A stretch of 64,000 nucleotides of DNA from Mitsuaria sp. PDC51 (GCF_900113225.1 NZ_FOZE01000001.1:1550001-1614000), one strand, 5' to 3'; shown: positions 50,563 through 60,198, numbered from the stretch's first letter. Program-made: numbers and translations. The notes: generated by a model not told the origin, from the sequence alone.

Positions 50563-51789
50563 TTGAGAACCGTCACCAAGTCCAGCAAATTGGCCAATGT
50601 CTGTTATGACATCCGCGGACCCGTGCTGGACAAGGCCCGGCAGATGGAGGAAGAGGGCCAGAAGATCATCAAGCTGAACATCGGCAATATCGCCGCCTTC
50701 GGCCTGATGCCGCCGGACGAAATTGTCCAGGACATGATCCGCAACCTGCCCGACGCGGCCGGCTACACGGATTCCAAGGGCCTGTTCGCGCCGCGCAAGG
50801 CGGTGGTCCATTACTGCCAGGAAAAGGGGATTCGCGGCGTCGCGGTCGACGACGTGTACCTGGGCAACGGCGCGTCCGAGCTGATCGTGATGGCGCTCAA
50901 CGCGATGCTGGACAACGGCGACGAGGTGCTGCTGCCGGCGCCCGACTACCCGCTGTACACCGCCGCGGTCGCGCTCTCGGGCGGCAATCCGGTGCATTAC
51001 GTCTGCGACGAATCCAGCGACTGGTTTCCCGACATCGCCGACATCAAGTCCAAGATCACGCCGCGCACGAAGGCGATCGTCGTGATCAACCCGAACAACC
51101 CGACCGGCGCGCTCTATCCGGAGCCGCTGCTGCGCGAGATCGTCGAGATCGCGCGCCAGCACCAACTGATCATCCTGGCCGACGAGATCTACGACAAGAC
51201 GCTGTACGACGGCAACCTGCACACCAGCATCGCGGCGCTGTCCGACGACGTGCTGACGCTGACCTTCAACGGCTTGTCCAAGAACTACCGCAGCTGCGGC
51301 TACCGCGCCGGGTGGATGGTGGTCTCCGGCGACAAGCGCCATGCGCTGGACTACATCACCGGCCTGAACATGCTGGCCTCGATGCGGCTGTGCGCCAACA
51401 CGCCGGGCCAGCTCGCGATCCAGACCGCGCTGGGCGGCTACCAGTCGATCAAGGACCTGGTGGCGCCGGGCGGCCGCCTGGCGCGCCAGCGCGACCTCGC
51501 CTACGAGCTGCTGACGCAGATCCCGGGCGTGAGCGTCGTCAAGCCCAAGGCCGCGCTCTACATGTTCCCCCGCCTCGACCCCAAGATCTATCCGATCGAG
51601 GACGACCAGCAGTTCGCCTACGAGCTGCTGGCCGAGGAGAAGGTGCTGATCGTCCAGGGGACGGGCTTCAACTGGAAGTCTCCCGATCATTTCCGGCTCG
51701 TGTTCCTGCCCAACACCGACGACCTGCGTGAAGCCGTCGGCCGCATCGAGCGCTTCCTGGGCACCTATCGCAAACGCCACGGCCGCTGA
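50563..51789 (+). CDS. alaA: Glutamate-pyruvate aminotransferase, AlaA type
   Basis: This 408-residue pyridoxal-phosphate enzyme makes alanine from pyruvate and glutamate. PLP lysine K240 lies in TFNGLSKNYRSCG; NPNNPTGALYP, LADEIYDKTLYDG and GYRAGWMVVSG are class I hallmarks. The N-terminus KSSKLANVCYDIRGPVLDKA matches AlaA/YfbQ closely. The start is a TTG at 50563 placed seven bases after AGGAG; no ATG fits the family's N-terminus, so TTG is well supported. It leads an alaA-hom-thrC-moeA-moaD run on one strand, a common betaproteobacterial order. Confidence 0.95.
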   Translation: MRTVTKSSKLANVCYDIRGPVLDKARQMEEEGQKIIKLNIGNIAAFGLMPPDEIVQDMIRNLPDAAGYTDSKGLFAPRKAVVHYCQEKGIRGVAVDDVYLGNGASELIVMALNAMLDNGDEVLLPAPDYPLYTAAVALSGGNPVHYVCDESSDWFPDIADIKSKITPRTKAIVVINPNNPTGALYPEPLLREIVEIARQHQLIILADEIYDKTLYDGNLHTSIAALSDDVLTLTFNGLSKNYRSCGYRAGWMVVSGDKRHALDYITGLNMLASMRLCANTPGQLAIQTALGGYQSIKDLVAPGGRLARQRDLAYELLTQIPGVSVVKPKAALYMFPRLDPKIYPIEDDQQFAYELLAEEKVLIVQGTGFNWKSPDHFRLVFLPNTDDLREAVGRIERFLGTYRKRHGR

Positions 51790-51812
51790 CCCCTCGACCT
51801 CCTGAAAGACAC

Positions 51813-53129
51813 ATGACGATGAACCCGATCAAAGTTGGCCTGCTGGGCATTGGTACCGTCGGCGGCGGCACGTTCCAGGTGCTGCGCCGCAACCAGGAAG
51901 AGATCCGCGGCCGCGCGGGTCGCGGCATCGAGATCGCGATGGTGGCCGACCTGGACGTCGAGCGCGCCAGGAGCATCGTCGGCGACGCCTGCACTGTGGT
52001 GGCGGACGCGCGCGAGGTGATCGCGAATCCGGAGATCGACATCGTCGTCGAGCTGATCGGCGGCTACGGCATCGCGCGCACGCTGGTGCTGGACGCGATC
52101 AAGGCCGGCAAGCACGTGGTGACGGCCAACAAGGCGTTGCTGGCGGTGCATGGCAGCGAGATCTTCGCCGCCGCGCGGGAGCAGGGCGTGATGGTCGCCT
52201 TCGAGGCGGCGGTGGCCGGCGGCATCCCCATCATCAAGGCGCTGCGCGAGGGCCTGACCGCCAACCGCATCGAGTGGATCGCCGGGATCATCAACGGCAC
52301 GACCAACTTCATCCTGTCGGAGATGCGCTCCAAGGGCCTGGACTTCGCGACGGTGCTGAAGGAGGCGCAGCGGCTGGGTTATGCCGAGGCCGATCCGACC
52401 TTCGACATCGAGGGCGTGGATGCCGCGCACAAGGCCACGATCATGAGCGCGATCGCGTTCGGCATTCCGGTGCAGTTCGAGCAGGCCCATGTCGAAGGCA
52501 TCACCGCGCTACAGGCCACCGACATCAAGTACGCCGAGCAGCTGGGCTACCGCATCAAGCTGCTGGGCATCGCGCGCCGCCGCGACCGTGGCATCGAGCT
52601 GCGCGTGCATCCGACGCTGATCCCGGCGAACCGCCTGATCGCCAACGTCGAGGGCGCGATGAACGCGGTGCTGGTGCAGGCCGACGCGGTCGGCACGACG
52701 CTGTACTACGGCAAGGGCGCGGGCGCGGAGCCGACGGCTTCGGCCGTGATCGCCGACCTGGTCGACATCACGCGCCTGGCGACGGCCGATCCGGACCACC
52801 GCGTGCCCCACCTGGCCTTCCAGCCGGACGCGATGAACGACACGCCGATCCTGCCGATGGAGCAGGTGCAGACCGCGTTCTACCTGCGCCTGCGCGTGGC
52901 GGACCAGGCGGGCGTGCTGTCGCGCATCACCACCATCCTGGCCGAGCACGAGATCAGCATTGACGCGGTGCTGCAGCGCGAGTCGGCCGAAGGCGAGAGC
53001 CAGACCGACCTGATCATCCTGACGCACGACACGCAGGAAGGCCGCATGAGCGAGGCGCTGGCGAAGATGCAGGCGCTGGAGACGGTGCTCGCGCCGATCG
53101 TGAAGCTGCGCAAGGAAGAGCTGGCGTGA
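51813..53129 (+). CDS. hom: Homoserine dehydrogenase
   Basis: This 438-residue enzyme converts aspartate semialdehyde to homoserine with NAD(P)H, the branch point to threonine and methionine. The nucleotide-binding loop is VGLLGIGTVGGGTF. Catalytic-domain motifs are TANKALLAVHG, FEAAVAGGIPIIKALREGL, IIGINGTTNF-like GIINGTTNFILSEM and GYAEADPTFDIEGVDAAHK. A C-terminal ACT domain (VADQAGVLSRITTILAEHEI) suggests feedback by threonine. Either ATG (51813 or 51819) could initiate. It lies 23 nt after alaA, and its TGA overlaps the thrC GTG (GTGA), so threonine genes are coupled. Confidence 0.96.
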   Translation: MTMNPIKVGLLGIGTVGGGTFQVLRRNQEEIRGRAGRGIEIAMVADLDVERARSIVGDACTVVADAREVIANPEIDIVVELIGGYGIARTLVLDAIKAGKHVVTANKALLAVHGSEIFAAAREQGVMVAFEAAVAGGIPIIKALREGLTANRIEWIAGIINGTTNFILSEMRSKGLDFATVLKEAQRLGYAEADPTFDIEGVDAAHKATIMSAIAFGIPVQFEQAHVEGITALQATDIKYAEQLGYRIKLLGIARRRDRGIELRVHPTLIPANRLIANVEGAMNAVLVQADAVGTTLYYGKGAGAEPTASAVIADLVDITRLATADPDHRVPHLAFQPDAMNDTPILPMEQVQTAFYLRLRVADQAGVLSRITTILAEHEISIDAVLQRESAEGESQTDLIILTHDTQEGRMSEALAKMQALETVLAPIVKLRKEELA

Positions 53130-54535
53130 AGTACCTGAGCACCCGCGGCGACAAGACCGAGCGCCACTTCTGCGACATCCTGCTGGAGGGCCTGGCGCCC
53201 GACGGCGGGCTGTACCTGCCGACCGCCTATCCGCGGATCGACGCCGCGACGCTCGCGCGCTGGCGCGGGCTGTCGTACGCCGACCTGGCCTTCGAGATCC
53301 TGTCGCTCTACATCGACGACATCCCGGCCGCGGACCTGAAGGCGATCGTGCATCGCACCTACACCGAGGCCGTCTTCGGCACGCCGCAGATCACGCCGCT
53401 GAAGCCGCTGGCGCCAGGGCTGGCGCTGGTCGCGCTGTCCAACGGGCCGACGCTGGCCTTCAAGGACATGGCGATGCAGCTGCTGGGCCAGCTGTTCGAG
53501 TACGAACTGGGCCGCCGCGGCGAGACGCTGAACATCCTGGGCGCGACCTCGGGCGACACCGGCAGCGCGGCCGAGTACGCGATGCGCGGCAAGGCCGGCA
53601 TCCAGGTCTTCATGCTCAGCCCGCACGGTCGCATGAGCCCGTTCCAGCAGGCGCAGATGTTCAGCCTGCAGGAAGCCAACATCCACAACATCGCCGTGCA
53701 GGGCGTGTTCGACGACTGCCAGGACATCGTCAAGGCGGTCTCGAACGACCTCGCGTTCAAGCGCGGCCACCGCATCGGCACGGTCAACTCGATCAACTGG
53801 GCGCGGCTGCTGGCGCAGGTCGTCTACTACTTCGCGGCCTACTTCCAGGCGACGAAGACCGACGCGGAGCGGGTCAGCTTCACCGTGCCCTCGGGCAACT
53901 TCGGCAATGTCTGCGCGGGCCACGTGGCGCGCATGATGGGCCTGCCGATCGAGCAACTGGTCGTCGCGACCAACGAGAACGACGTGCTCGACGAGTTCTT
54001 CCGCACCGGCGTCTATCGCCCGCGCGGCGCCGAGCACACGCTGGAGACCTCCAGCCCGTCGATGGACATCTCCAAGGCCAGCAACTTCGAGCGCTTCGTG
54101 TTCGACCTGCTGGACCGCGACGCGGCGCGCGTGAACCGCCTGTTCGGCGAGGAGCTGGCGGCCAAGGGCTGCTTCGAGATCACCGCCGAGGAGCGCGCGC
54201 GCATCGGCGAGCGCTACGGCTTCGTCTCGGGCCGCAGCACCCATGAAGACCGGGTCGCGACGATCCGCCAATGCCATGCGCAGTACGGCGTGATCATCGA
54301 CACGCACACCGCCGACGGCCTGAAGGTGGCGCTCGACAAGCGTCAGCCCGGCGTGCCGATGCTGGTGCTGGAGACGGCGCTGCCGGCCAAGTTCGCCGCG
54401 ACCATCGAGGAAGCGCTGGGCCTGGTCCCGCCGCGGCCCGCCGCGCTGGACGACCTCGAGTCGCGCCCCAAGCGCGTGACCGTGCTGCCGGTCTCCGTCG
54501 ACCAGGTCAAGCAGTTCATCGTCGACCATGTCTGA
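53126..54535 (+). CDS. thrC: Threonine synthase
   Basis: This 469-residue PLP enzyme turns O-phosphohomoserine into threonine. The N-terminal KYLSTRGDKTERHFCDILLE is a clear ThrC mark; PLP lysine K113 lies in NGPTLAFKDMAMQLLG. The phosphate/cofactor loop is LGATSGDTGSAAEYAM, and SGNFGNVCAGHVARMMGLP follows. Length fits the long, fungal/enterobacterial-like class. The start is GTG at 53126, overlapping the hom stop by 4 nt, with no competing ATG near. The last 8 nt overlap moeA. Confidence 0.96.
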   Translation: MKYLSTRGDKTERHFCDILLEGLAPDGGLYLPTAYPRIDAATLARWRGLSYADLAFEILSLYIDDIPAADLKAIVHRTYTEAVFGTPQITPLKPLAPGLALVALSNGPTLAFKDMAMQLLGQLFEYELGRRGETLNILGATSGDTGSAAEYAMRGKAGIQVFMLSPHGRMSPFQQAQMFSLQEANIHNIAVQGVFDDCQDIVKAVSNDLAFKRGHRIGTVNSINWARLLAQVVYYFAAYFQATKTDAERVSFTVPSGNFGNVCAGHVARMMGLPIEQLVVATNENDVLDEFFRTGVYRPRGAEHTLETSSPSMDISKASNFERFVFDLLDRDAARVNRLFGEELAAKGCFEITAEERARIGERYGFVSGRSTHEDRVATIRQCHAQYGVIIDTHTADGLKVALDKRQPGVPMLVLETALPAKFAATIEEALGLVPPRPAALDDLESRPKRVTVLPVSVDQVKQFIVDHV

Positions 54536-55811
54536 CGCCAAGCCCGCTCCGACCGCTGGCGCCGCGGCGCAGCGCGCGCCGATGCTGCCGATGGAGGACG
54601 CGCTGCAGCGTCTGCTGTCGCAGGTGACGCCGTTGGGGCGGACCGAATCCGTGTCGACGCCGCTGGCGCGCGGGCGCGTGCTGGCGCAGGCCCTGGTGTC
54701 GCCGCTGGACGTGCCGCCTTACGACAACAGCGCGATGGACGGCTACGCGATGCACGCGGCCGACGTGGCCGCGCTGGGCGGCGAAGGCGCGGTGCTGCCG
54801 GTGTCGCAGCGCGTGGCGGCGGGCTCGGTGCCGTCACCGCTGCAGCCCGGCACGGCGGCGCGGATCTTCACCGGCGCGACAGTGCCGGAAGGCGCCGACG
54901 CGGTGCTGATGCAGGAGATGTGCGAGGCCTTGCCCGAGAGCGGCGCCGGCCTCGGCCGGGTGCGTATCAACGCGCCACTCGTCGCGGGCCTGCACATCCG
55001 CCGCCGTGGCGAGGACCTGCGCGTCGGCCAGCCGGTGCTGGGCGCCGGCATGCGGCTCAATGCCGCCTCGCTGGGCCTGGCCGCGACCGCCGGCGCGGCG
55101 GCGCTGACGGTGGCGTCCCGGCCGCGCGTCGCGCTGTTCTCCACCGGCGACGAGCTGGTGCTGCCCGGCGAGCCGCTCGGCCCCGGCCAGATCTACAACT
55201 CCAACCGCACGACGCTGCATGCGCTGCTGCTGGCGATGGGCTGCGAGGTGCGCGACCTGGGCATCGTGCCCGATTCGCTCGAGGCGACCTGCGCGGCGCT
55301 GCGCGACGCGGCCCGGGACGCCGACCTCATCCTCAGCTCGGGCGGCGTCTCCGTCGGCGAGGAGGACCACCTCAAGCCCGCGCTGGAGCGCGAAGGCCGG
55401 CTGGACCTGTGGCAGATCGCGATCAAGCCGGGCAAGCCGCTGGCCTTCGGCGAGGTGACCAGCCAGGGCGGCCGTACCTGGTTCATGGGCCTGCCCGGCA
55501 ATCCGGTGTCGAGCTTCGTGACCTTCCTGCTGTTCGTGCGGCCGGTGCTCCTGCGCCTGCAGGGAGCGACGCAGCTGACGCCGCGCGGTTTCCTGCTGCC
55601 GGCCGAGTTCACCTGGACCAAGGCCGACAAGCGCCGCGAGTTCCTGCGCGCGAAGCTCAGCGACGCGGGCGGGTTGCAGTTGTTCGGCAACCAGAGCTCC
55701 GGCGTGATGAGTTCGGCCGCCTGGGCCGACGGTCTGATCGACCTGCCGCCGGGCAGCACCGTCGAGCCCGGACAGCTGCTGCGCTTCCTGCCGTTCAACG
55801 AGCTGTTCTGA
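54528..55811 (+). CDS. moeA: Molybdopterin molybdenumtransferase
   Basis: This 427-residue cytoplasmic enzyme inserts molybdate into adenylylated molybdopterin. It shows the MoeA order: LDVPPYDNSAMDGYAMHAAD near the N-terminus, TGATVPEGADAVLMQE, IRRRGEDLRVGQPVLGAG, ALFSTGDELVLPGEPL, GQIYNSNRTTLHALLLAMG, LILSSGGVSVGEEDH, IKPGKPLAFGEV and FMGLPGNPVSSFVTFLLFV. All catalytic segments appear intact. It overlaps thrC by 8 nt, so it is translated from a threonine-operon transcript, and it is followed 52 nt later by moaD. Confidence 0.95.
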   Translation: MSDAKPAPTAGAAAQRAPMLPMEDALQRLLSQVTPLGRTESVSTPLARGRVLAQALVSPLDVPPYDNSAMDGYAMHAADVAALGGEGAVLPVSQRVAAGSVPSPLQPGTAARIFTGATVPEGADAVLMQEMCEALPESGAGLGRVRINAPLVAGLHIRRRGEDLRVGQPVLGAGMRLNAASLGLAATAGAAALTVASRPRVALFSTGDELVLPGEPLGPGQIYNSNRTTLHALLLAMGCEVRDLGIVPDSLEATCAALRDAARDADLILSSGGVSVGEEDHLKPALEREGRLDLWQIAIKPGKPLAFGEVTSQGGRTWFMGLPGNPVSSFVTFLLFVRPVLLRLQGATQLTPRGFLLPAEFTWTKADKRREFLRAKLSDAGGLQLFGNQSSGVMSSAAWADGLIDLPPGSTVEPGQLLRFLPFNELF

Positions 55812-55863
55812 CCAACCGCGCTGCTGCGGCCGGACCGCGATTTCCTTCGACAAGCTGACCGAA

Positions 55864-56115
55864 ATGACGATCACCGTGCGCTACTTCGCTTCGCTGCGCG
55901 AGGCCCTGGGGACCGACGAGCGCATCGCGCATCACGCCGGCGCGACGCTGGGCTCGATCCGCGACGCGCTGATCGCGAGCGACGCGGCGCATGCCGAGGC
56001 GCTGGCGCGCGGGCGGGCGATCCGCTGCGCGCTGAACCAGCAGATCCTGCCGGAGGACACGCCGGTGAAGGACGGGTCGGAGGTCGCGTTCTTCCCGCCG
56101 GTGACGGGCGGGTGA
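55864..56115 (+). CDS. moaD: Molybdopterin synthase sulfur-carrier subunit
   Basis: This 83-residue ubiquitin-fold protein carries the thiocarboxylate sulfur used to form molybdopterin. The C-terminus is the essential Gly-Gly (FFPPVTGG), preceded by the typical VKDGSEVAFFPP. The N-terminal ITVRYFASLREALGTDE is a MoaD mark. The larger partner MoaE is not in the window: the next gene is on the opposite strand 7 nt past the stop, so moaE must lie elsewhere. Confidence 0.95.
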   Translation: MTITVRYFASLREALGTDERIAHHAGATLGSIRDALIASDAAHAEALARGRAIRCALNQQILPEDTPVKDGSEVAFFPPVTGG

Positions 56116-56122
56116 TCCGCGC

Positions 56123-57769
56123 TCAGCGCGACGCCCCGGCCTGGATCCGCGCCGCCACCGCCTCGCCCTGCGTGAACGCCTCCTCGAAGACGGAATAGCC
56201 GGCGAGGTCCGCATGCGCGAACTGCAGCCGGCCCTGCGCCCGCTCGCGCAGCGCGGCCAGCGCGGGTGAGCCGCGCAGGCCCGGATGCGGGATGCTCATC
56301 GCGTGGCCATAACGCATCAGCTCGATGCGCTGCAGCCGTTCCGGCAGATCGGGGTGCAGCGGCGCGAGATCCGCCAGCACGCGACCGGCCCAGGCGCGCC
56401 AGTCGCCCTGCAGCAGGTCGCGGCGCTGCGACTCGCGCAGTGCGCGGTAGGCGGTCAGCACCAGCGGTCCGCGGCTGGGATCCAGGTCCTGCTGGCCGGC
56501 ATTGACGTAGCCCAGCGCCTCGCCGCCATAAGCGACGTTGTCCCAGGACAGGGGCGCGCCCAGCCGCTCCAGCGGCGGCGCGTCGAGCAGCAGGTTGGCG
56601 ACCAGCCACGGCGCGTAGCGCATGCCGCGCGCGGCCTCGGTCAGCGCGGCCGGCGGCTGCTCCACCAGCCGCGCGGCGATGAACAGCGGCATCGCCATCA
56701 CGACCTGGTCGGCCTCCCACCGCTCCGCGCGTCGCGCCGCCTCGTTCCAGGCCAGCACCTGCACGCCGTGCCGTTCCTCGCGCACGCGCAGCGCCGTCCG
56801 GCCGCCGTGGAAGGCCTCGGCCAGCGGCGCGGCCAGGCGCTCCGACAACCAGCCGTTGCCTTGCGGCCAGGTCAGCACGGCCTCGCGCTCCTCGCCGCTC
56901 ATGAAGCCATGGCGGCTGCCGAAGTAATGCAGGCCGGCCCAGGCCGACACCTGCGTGGCGTCCGCGCCGTAGTCGTCGCGGCAACAGTAGTCGAGGTACC
57001 AGCGCAGCGGCGCCGCGGTCAGCTGGTGTTCGTCGAGCCACGTGGCGAAGGTCCTGGCATCCAGAGACCGGTGCGCCGCGGTCCAGGCGTGATGGGTGCT
57101 GGGCATCGCGAAGCCGACCTCGCGTCGCGCCTGCTCGACCAGCTCGCCGAAGCGGCGGTACTGCGCCTGGACCTCGGGCGACTCCGCGGGCGGCAGCAGG
57201 CCGTCGACCCATTGGTCCCGCCACCACAGCCGCTCCTGCGGGCTGTGGCACAGCCAGCGCTCCTCATAAACCCAGCGGCCGTGTTCCTCGCGGGCGAGGC
57301 CCAGGTCCTCCAGCAGCGCCCGCACCTCGACGGCCTCGGGCCCGGGCGTGGGCAGGTAGTGCGCGCCGAGCGGGCAACGCAGGCCCTCGCCGAGCGCCGC
57401 TCCGGCGCCGATGCGGTGGCCGCGGCTGTTGCCGCCGGGGACGTCCTCCACGTCCAGCAGCGCGACGTCAACGCCGCGCAGTCGCAGCCGCCGCGCGCAG
57501 GCCAGGCCGGCGATGCCGGCGCCCAGCACCAGCACCTGCGCGCGCCGGGGCGGTGCGGTGGCGGTCGACCAGTCGGGCAGGGCGCCGCGCAGCCGATGGC
57601 CGCGTTCCCAGTTCGCGCCGGTCCAGCCGCCGGGCAGCCCGGCCAGCCGCTCGGCCAGGCGATCGGCGACGGGGCGCGCATCGCGCCCGCAGGCGGACAG
57701 CATCGGGAGCAGCGCGGCCGCCGTCGCGCGCACGAGCAGGTCGCGCCGCTTCAATGCAGCTTGCCCCAT
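56123..57769 (-). CDS. Exported FAD-dependent amine oxidase-like lipoprotein
   Basis: This 548-residue flavoprotein starts with a Tat-type signal (LKRRDLLVRATAAALLPML) ending in lipobox LSAC (C27), so it is probably exported folded and lipid-anchored. The dinucleotide loop is QVLVLGAGIAGLACARRLRL (GAGIAG 83-88), followed by VPGGNSRGHRIG, as in amine oxidase/phytoene desaturase folds. RWYLDYCCRDDYGADATQVS is a striking conserved block. It overlaps the aminopropyltransferase-like gene by 19 nt and is downstream of it, suggesting that it oxidises a product or polyamine-like compound made there. Substrate unknown. Confidence 0.82.
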   Translation of the reverse strand: MGQAALKRRDLLVRATAAALLPMLSACGRDARPVADRLAERLAGLPGGWTGANWERGHRLRGALPDWSTATAPPRRAQVLVLGAGIAGLACARRLRLRGVDVALLDVEDVPGGNSRGHRIGAGAALGEGLRCPLGAHYLPTPGPEAVEVRALLEDLGLAREEHGRWVYEERWLCHSPQERLWWRDQWVDGLLPPAESPEVQAQYRRFGELVEQARREVGFAMPSTHHAWTAAHRSLDARTFATWLDEHQLTAAPLRWYLDYCCRDDYGADATQVSAWAGLHYFGSRHGFMSGEEREAVLTWPQGNGWLSERLAAPLAEAFHGGRTALRVREERHGVQVLAWNEAARRAERWEADQVVMAMPLFIAARLVEQPPAALTEAARGMRYAPWLVANLLLDAPPLERLGAPLSWDNVAYGGEALGYVNAGQQDLDPSRGPLVLTAYRALRESQRRDLLQGDWRAWAGRVLADLAPLHPDLPERLQRIELMRYGHAMSIPHPGLRGSPALAALRERAQGRLQFAHADLAGYSVFEEAFTQGEAVAARIQAGASR

Positions 57770-59367
57770 TCGCGTTCGAACTCGTGGACCAGCACCTGGT
57801 TGGACAGCCGGTTCACCTCCAGGCCCGAGGGGCGCGCCATGTCCGGCGGGAAGCTCATCAGCGCGGGCAGGCTCTCCAGGCTCAGGAAGCGCAGGCCCGG
57901 CGGCAGTTGCCGGGGCATGGACCAGGGCCGGCGGCTCGCCAGCACATAGCCCCATTCGCCGAAGCTCGGCACATGCGCGTGGTACGGCGTCGCCGTCAGG
58001 CCCACCGACTCCACCGTGGTCACCACGGTCCAGTAGGCGCGCGGCGCCACCAGCGGCGAGGTCGCCTGGATCACCGCATAGCCGGAGGCCGCCAGGTGCT
58101 GGTCCACCAGCCGGTAGAAGCTGGCCGTGTACAGCTTGCCCAGCGCGAAGTTGCTGGGGTCGGGGAAGTCGATGACGATGACGTCGAAGCTCGCCTGCGA
58201 GGCCTCGAGCCAGCCGAAGGCGTCGGCGTTGACGATCTCCAGCTTGGGGCTGCGCAGCGCGTCCTGGTTGAGCTGGCGCAGCAGCGGCATTGTCGAGAAC
58301 AGCGTGGTCATGTGCGGGTCCAGTTCGACCAGCGTGACGTGCTCGACGCTCGGGTAGCGCAGGATCTCGCGCACCGCCATGCCGTCGCCGCCACCCAGCA
58401 CCAGCACGCGGCGGGGCGCGCCCTGCGCGGCCATCGCGGGATGGACCAGGGCCTCGTGATAGCGGTACTCGTCGCGCGAGTGGAACTGCAGGTTGCCGTT
58501 GAGGAACAGCCGCGTGCCGCCGGCCCCCTGCGTGACGACGATGCGCTGGTAGCTGCTGCTTTCCTTGAACACGATCTGCTCGCCGTAGAAGCGGTCCTCG
58601 GCCCAGGTGCTGAGGCGGTCGGCGCCGGCCATCGCGGCGGCCAGCAGCGCGATGGCCACGGCGCAGGTCAGCGCATGGGAGCGCCAGGCTCGCAGCTCGG
58701 CGCGGAACAGCCACAGCGCCCACACCGCCACGGCGACGTTGAGCAGCCCGAAGAACAGGCCGGTGCGCACCAGGCCCAGCTGCGGCACCAGCAGCAGCGG
58801 GAAGGCGACGGCCACCAGCAGCGCGCCGAGGTAGTCGAAGGTCAGCACCTGCGAGACCAGTTCCTTGAGCGCGTAGCGCTGGCGGAAGTGGCGCTTGAGG
58901 ATGCGCATGACCAGCGGGATCTCCAGCCCGACCAGCGTGCCCACCAGCAGCACCAGGCCGTAGAGCAGCACGCGGAAGGCCAGCGCCTGCGAGGGCGGCA
59001 GCAGGCTGTGCACGGTGAACAGCGCCGCCGGCATCAGGCCGCCGATGACGCCCACCAGCAGCTCCAGGCGCAGGAAGTGCGCGACCAGCTGGCGGTCGAT
59101 GTAGCGCGACAGCCAGGAGCCCAGGCCCATCGCGAAGAGGTAGGCGCCGATGATGGTCGAGAACTGCAGCACCGAATCGCCGAGCAGGTAGCTGGCGAGC
59201 GCGCCGGCGGCGAGCTCGTAGACCAGCCCGCAGGCCGCGATGACGAAGACGCTGGCCAGCAGCAGGACCTCGGCCATCGAGGCGCGGGCGCGCGTGCTGC
59301 CGGAGAGCTCGGTGTCGCCGGCGGCGTCCGACGGGGACGCCGCGTCGGCGGTGGGGTCTTGGGACAT
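57751..59367 (-). CDS. Membrane-bound spermidine synthase-like protein
   Basis: This 538-residue protein couples seven or so membrane helices (about 30-235, ELAAGALASYLLGDSVLQFS, GLEIPLVMRILKRHFRQRY) to a cytoplasmic SpeE-like domain. The latter has YQRIVVTQG, FLNGNLQFHSRDEYRYHEAL, VLVLGGGDGMAVREIL (the decarboxylated-SAM loop), VELDP and VIDFPDPSNFALGKLYT, so the aminopropyltransferase fold is complete. Family members with this layout are poorly characterised. The ATG at 59367 is chosen over one 18 nt upstream. It is coupled to the FAD lipoprotein downstream. True polyamine substrates are not established. Confidence 0.87.
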   Translation of the reverse strand: MSQDPTADAASPSDAAGDTELSGSTRARASMAEVLLLASVFVIAACGLVYELAAGALASYLLGDSVLQFSTIIGAYLFAMGLGSWLSRYIDRQLVAHFLRLELLVGVIGGLMPAALFTVHSLLPPSQALAFRVLLYGLVLLVGTLVGLEIPLVMRILKRHFRQRYALKELVSQVLTFDYLGALLVAVAFPLLLVPQLGLVRTGLFFGLLNVAVAVWALWLFRAELRAWRSHALTCAVAIALLAAAMAGADRLSTWAEDRFYGEQIVFKESSSYQRIVVTQGAGGTRLFLNGNLQFHSRDEYRYHEALVHPAMAAQGAPRRVLVLGGGDGMAVREILRYPSVEHVTLVELDPHMTTLFSTMPLLRQLNQDALRSPKLEIVNADAFGWLEASQASFDVIVIDFPDPSNFALGKLYTASFYRLVDQHLAASGYAVIQATSPLVAPRAYWTVVTTVESVGLTATPYHAHVPSFGEWGYVLASRRPWSMPRQLPPGLRFLSLESLPALMSFPPDMARPSGLEVNRLSNQVLVHEFEREWGKLH

Positions 59368-59448
59368 GGGGCGCGAGGCTATCACGCGCCCGAGGCTCGC
59401 CCGGCCTCGGCGTGCGGTGCCGGCCGGCGGGTTCCGCAGGGCCCGGGC

Positions 59449-59955
59449 TCAGGCGGCGGGAGGGATCTCGAAGAGATCGCGCCTCTCGCCATCGGGGAAG
59501 GCGCGTCGCTCGACCAGGCGTCCGCCCAGACGGGCCACCAGGGCGCGGGCGGCGTGGTTGTCGTCGCGCATGTAGGTCTGCACCGAAGGCCACTGCCAGA
59601 CGCGATGGGCGTGGGCGACGACCAGCCGGGAAGCTTCCAGCGCGAGCCCTTGTCCACGCGCCTCGGGCAGCAGCCACCAGGTGAGTTCGACCGGCCATCC
59701 CGGCCCCTGCCAGAAACCGCACATGCCGAGCACCGCGTCCTCGTCGCGGCGGCGGATCGCCCACACGCCGAAGCCTTGCAGCGTCCAGACGCCGATGTCG
59801 AAGGCCAGCCGCGACCAGATGGCCGCCGGCGCCAGCGGGCCGCCGTAGGCGCCCGACGCGTCGGCATCGGCATAGAAGCGCCGGTAGGCGTCCTCGCAGC
59901 GGCGGTCCGGGGGCGACAGGACCAGTCGTTCCGATTCGAGGGTGGGAATGTGCAT
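59449..59955 (-). CDS. GNAT-family N-acetyltransferase, RimJ/RimL-like
   Basis: This 168-residue cytoplasmic acetyltransferase begins MHIPTLESERLVLSPPDR, the standard RimJ/RimL-like opening. The acetyl-CoA region is LTWWLLPEARGQGLALEASR (the R/Q-x-x-G-x-A loop), followed by VQTYMRDDNHAARALVARLG and GRLVERR. It probably acetylates a protein amino terminus or a small amine; the substrate is unknown. The frame is open upstream of 59955, but this ATG gives the family's normal N-terminus. It is divergent from the diguanylate cyclase, with 243 bp between starts and no clear promoter seen. Confidence 0.9.
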   Translation of the reverse strand: MHIPTLESERLVLSPPDRRCEDAYRRFYADADASGAYGGPLAPAAIWSRLAFDIGVWTLQGFGVWAIRRRDEDAVLGMCGFWQGPGWPVELTWWLLPEARGQGLALEASRLVVAHAHRVWQWPSVQTYMRDDNHAARALVARLGGRLVERRAFPDGERRDLFEIPPAA

Positions 59956-60198
59956 CGTGAGTTTTCTCCTGGTGCTCCGTGGCCGCCGGCGCTCGGGACG
60001 GGACAGGGGCGGAAGCGGGGGAGGGAGCGGGCGGAAATGGACGGCGAACGGAGGCGAAAGGGTACCGCCCGTCGTGGATCGACCTACACGAGGTTCATCC
60101 GGTGCTGGATGGCGCACCGATCGAGACGCCCGTACAACGGCGATACGGACCCGCCGGCCTGGATCGCCATGCCCGGGGCTCCGCCCCAAAGGACCCTC

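Noticed and set aside
56123-59764. 1213-residue continuous minus-strand frame
   Set aside because: Only the part up to 57769 encodes the FAD protein; upstream of that the frame overlaps the aminopropyltransferase-like gene in another frame and has the composition of an antisense-type shadow.
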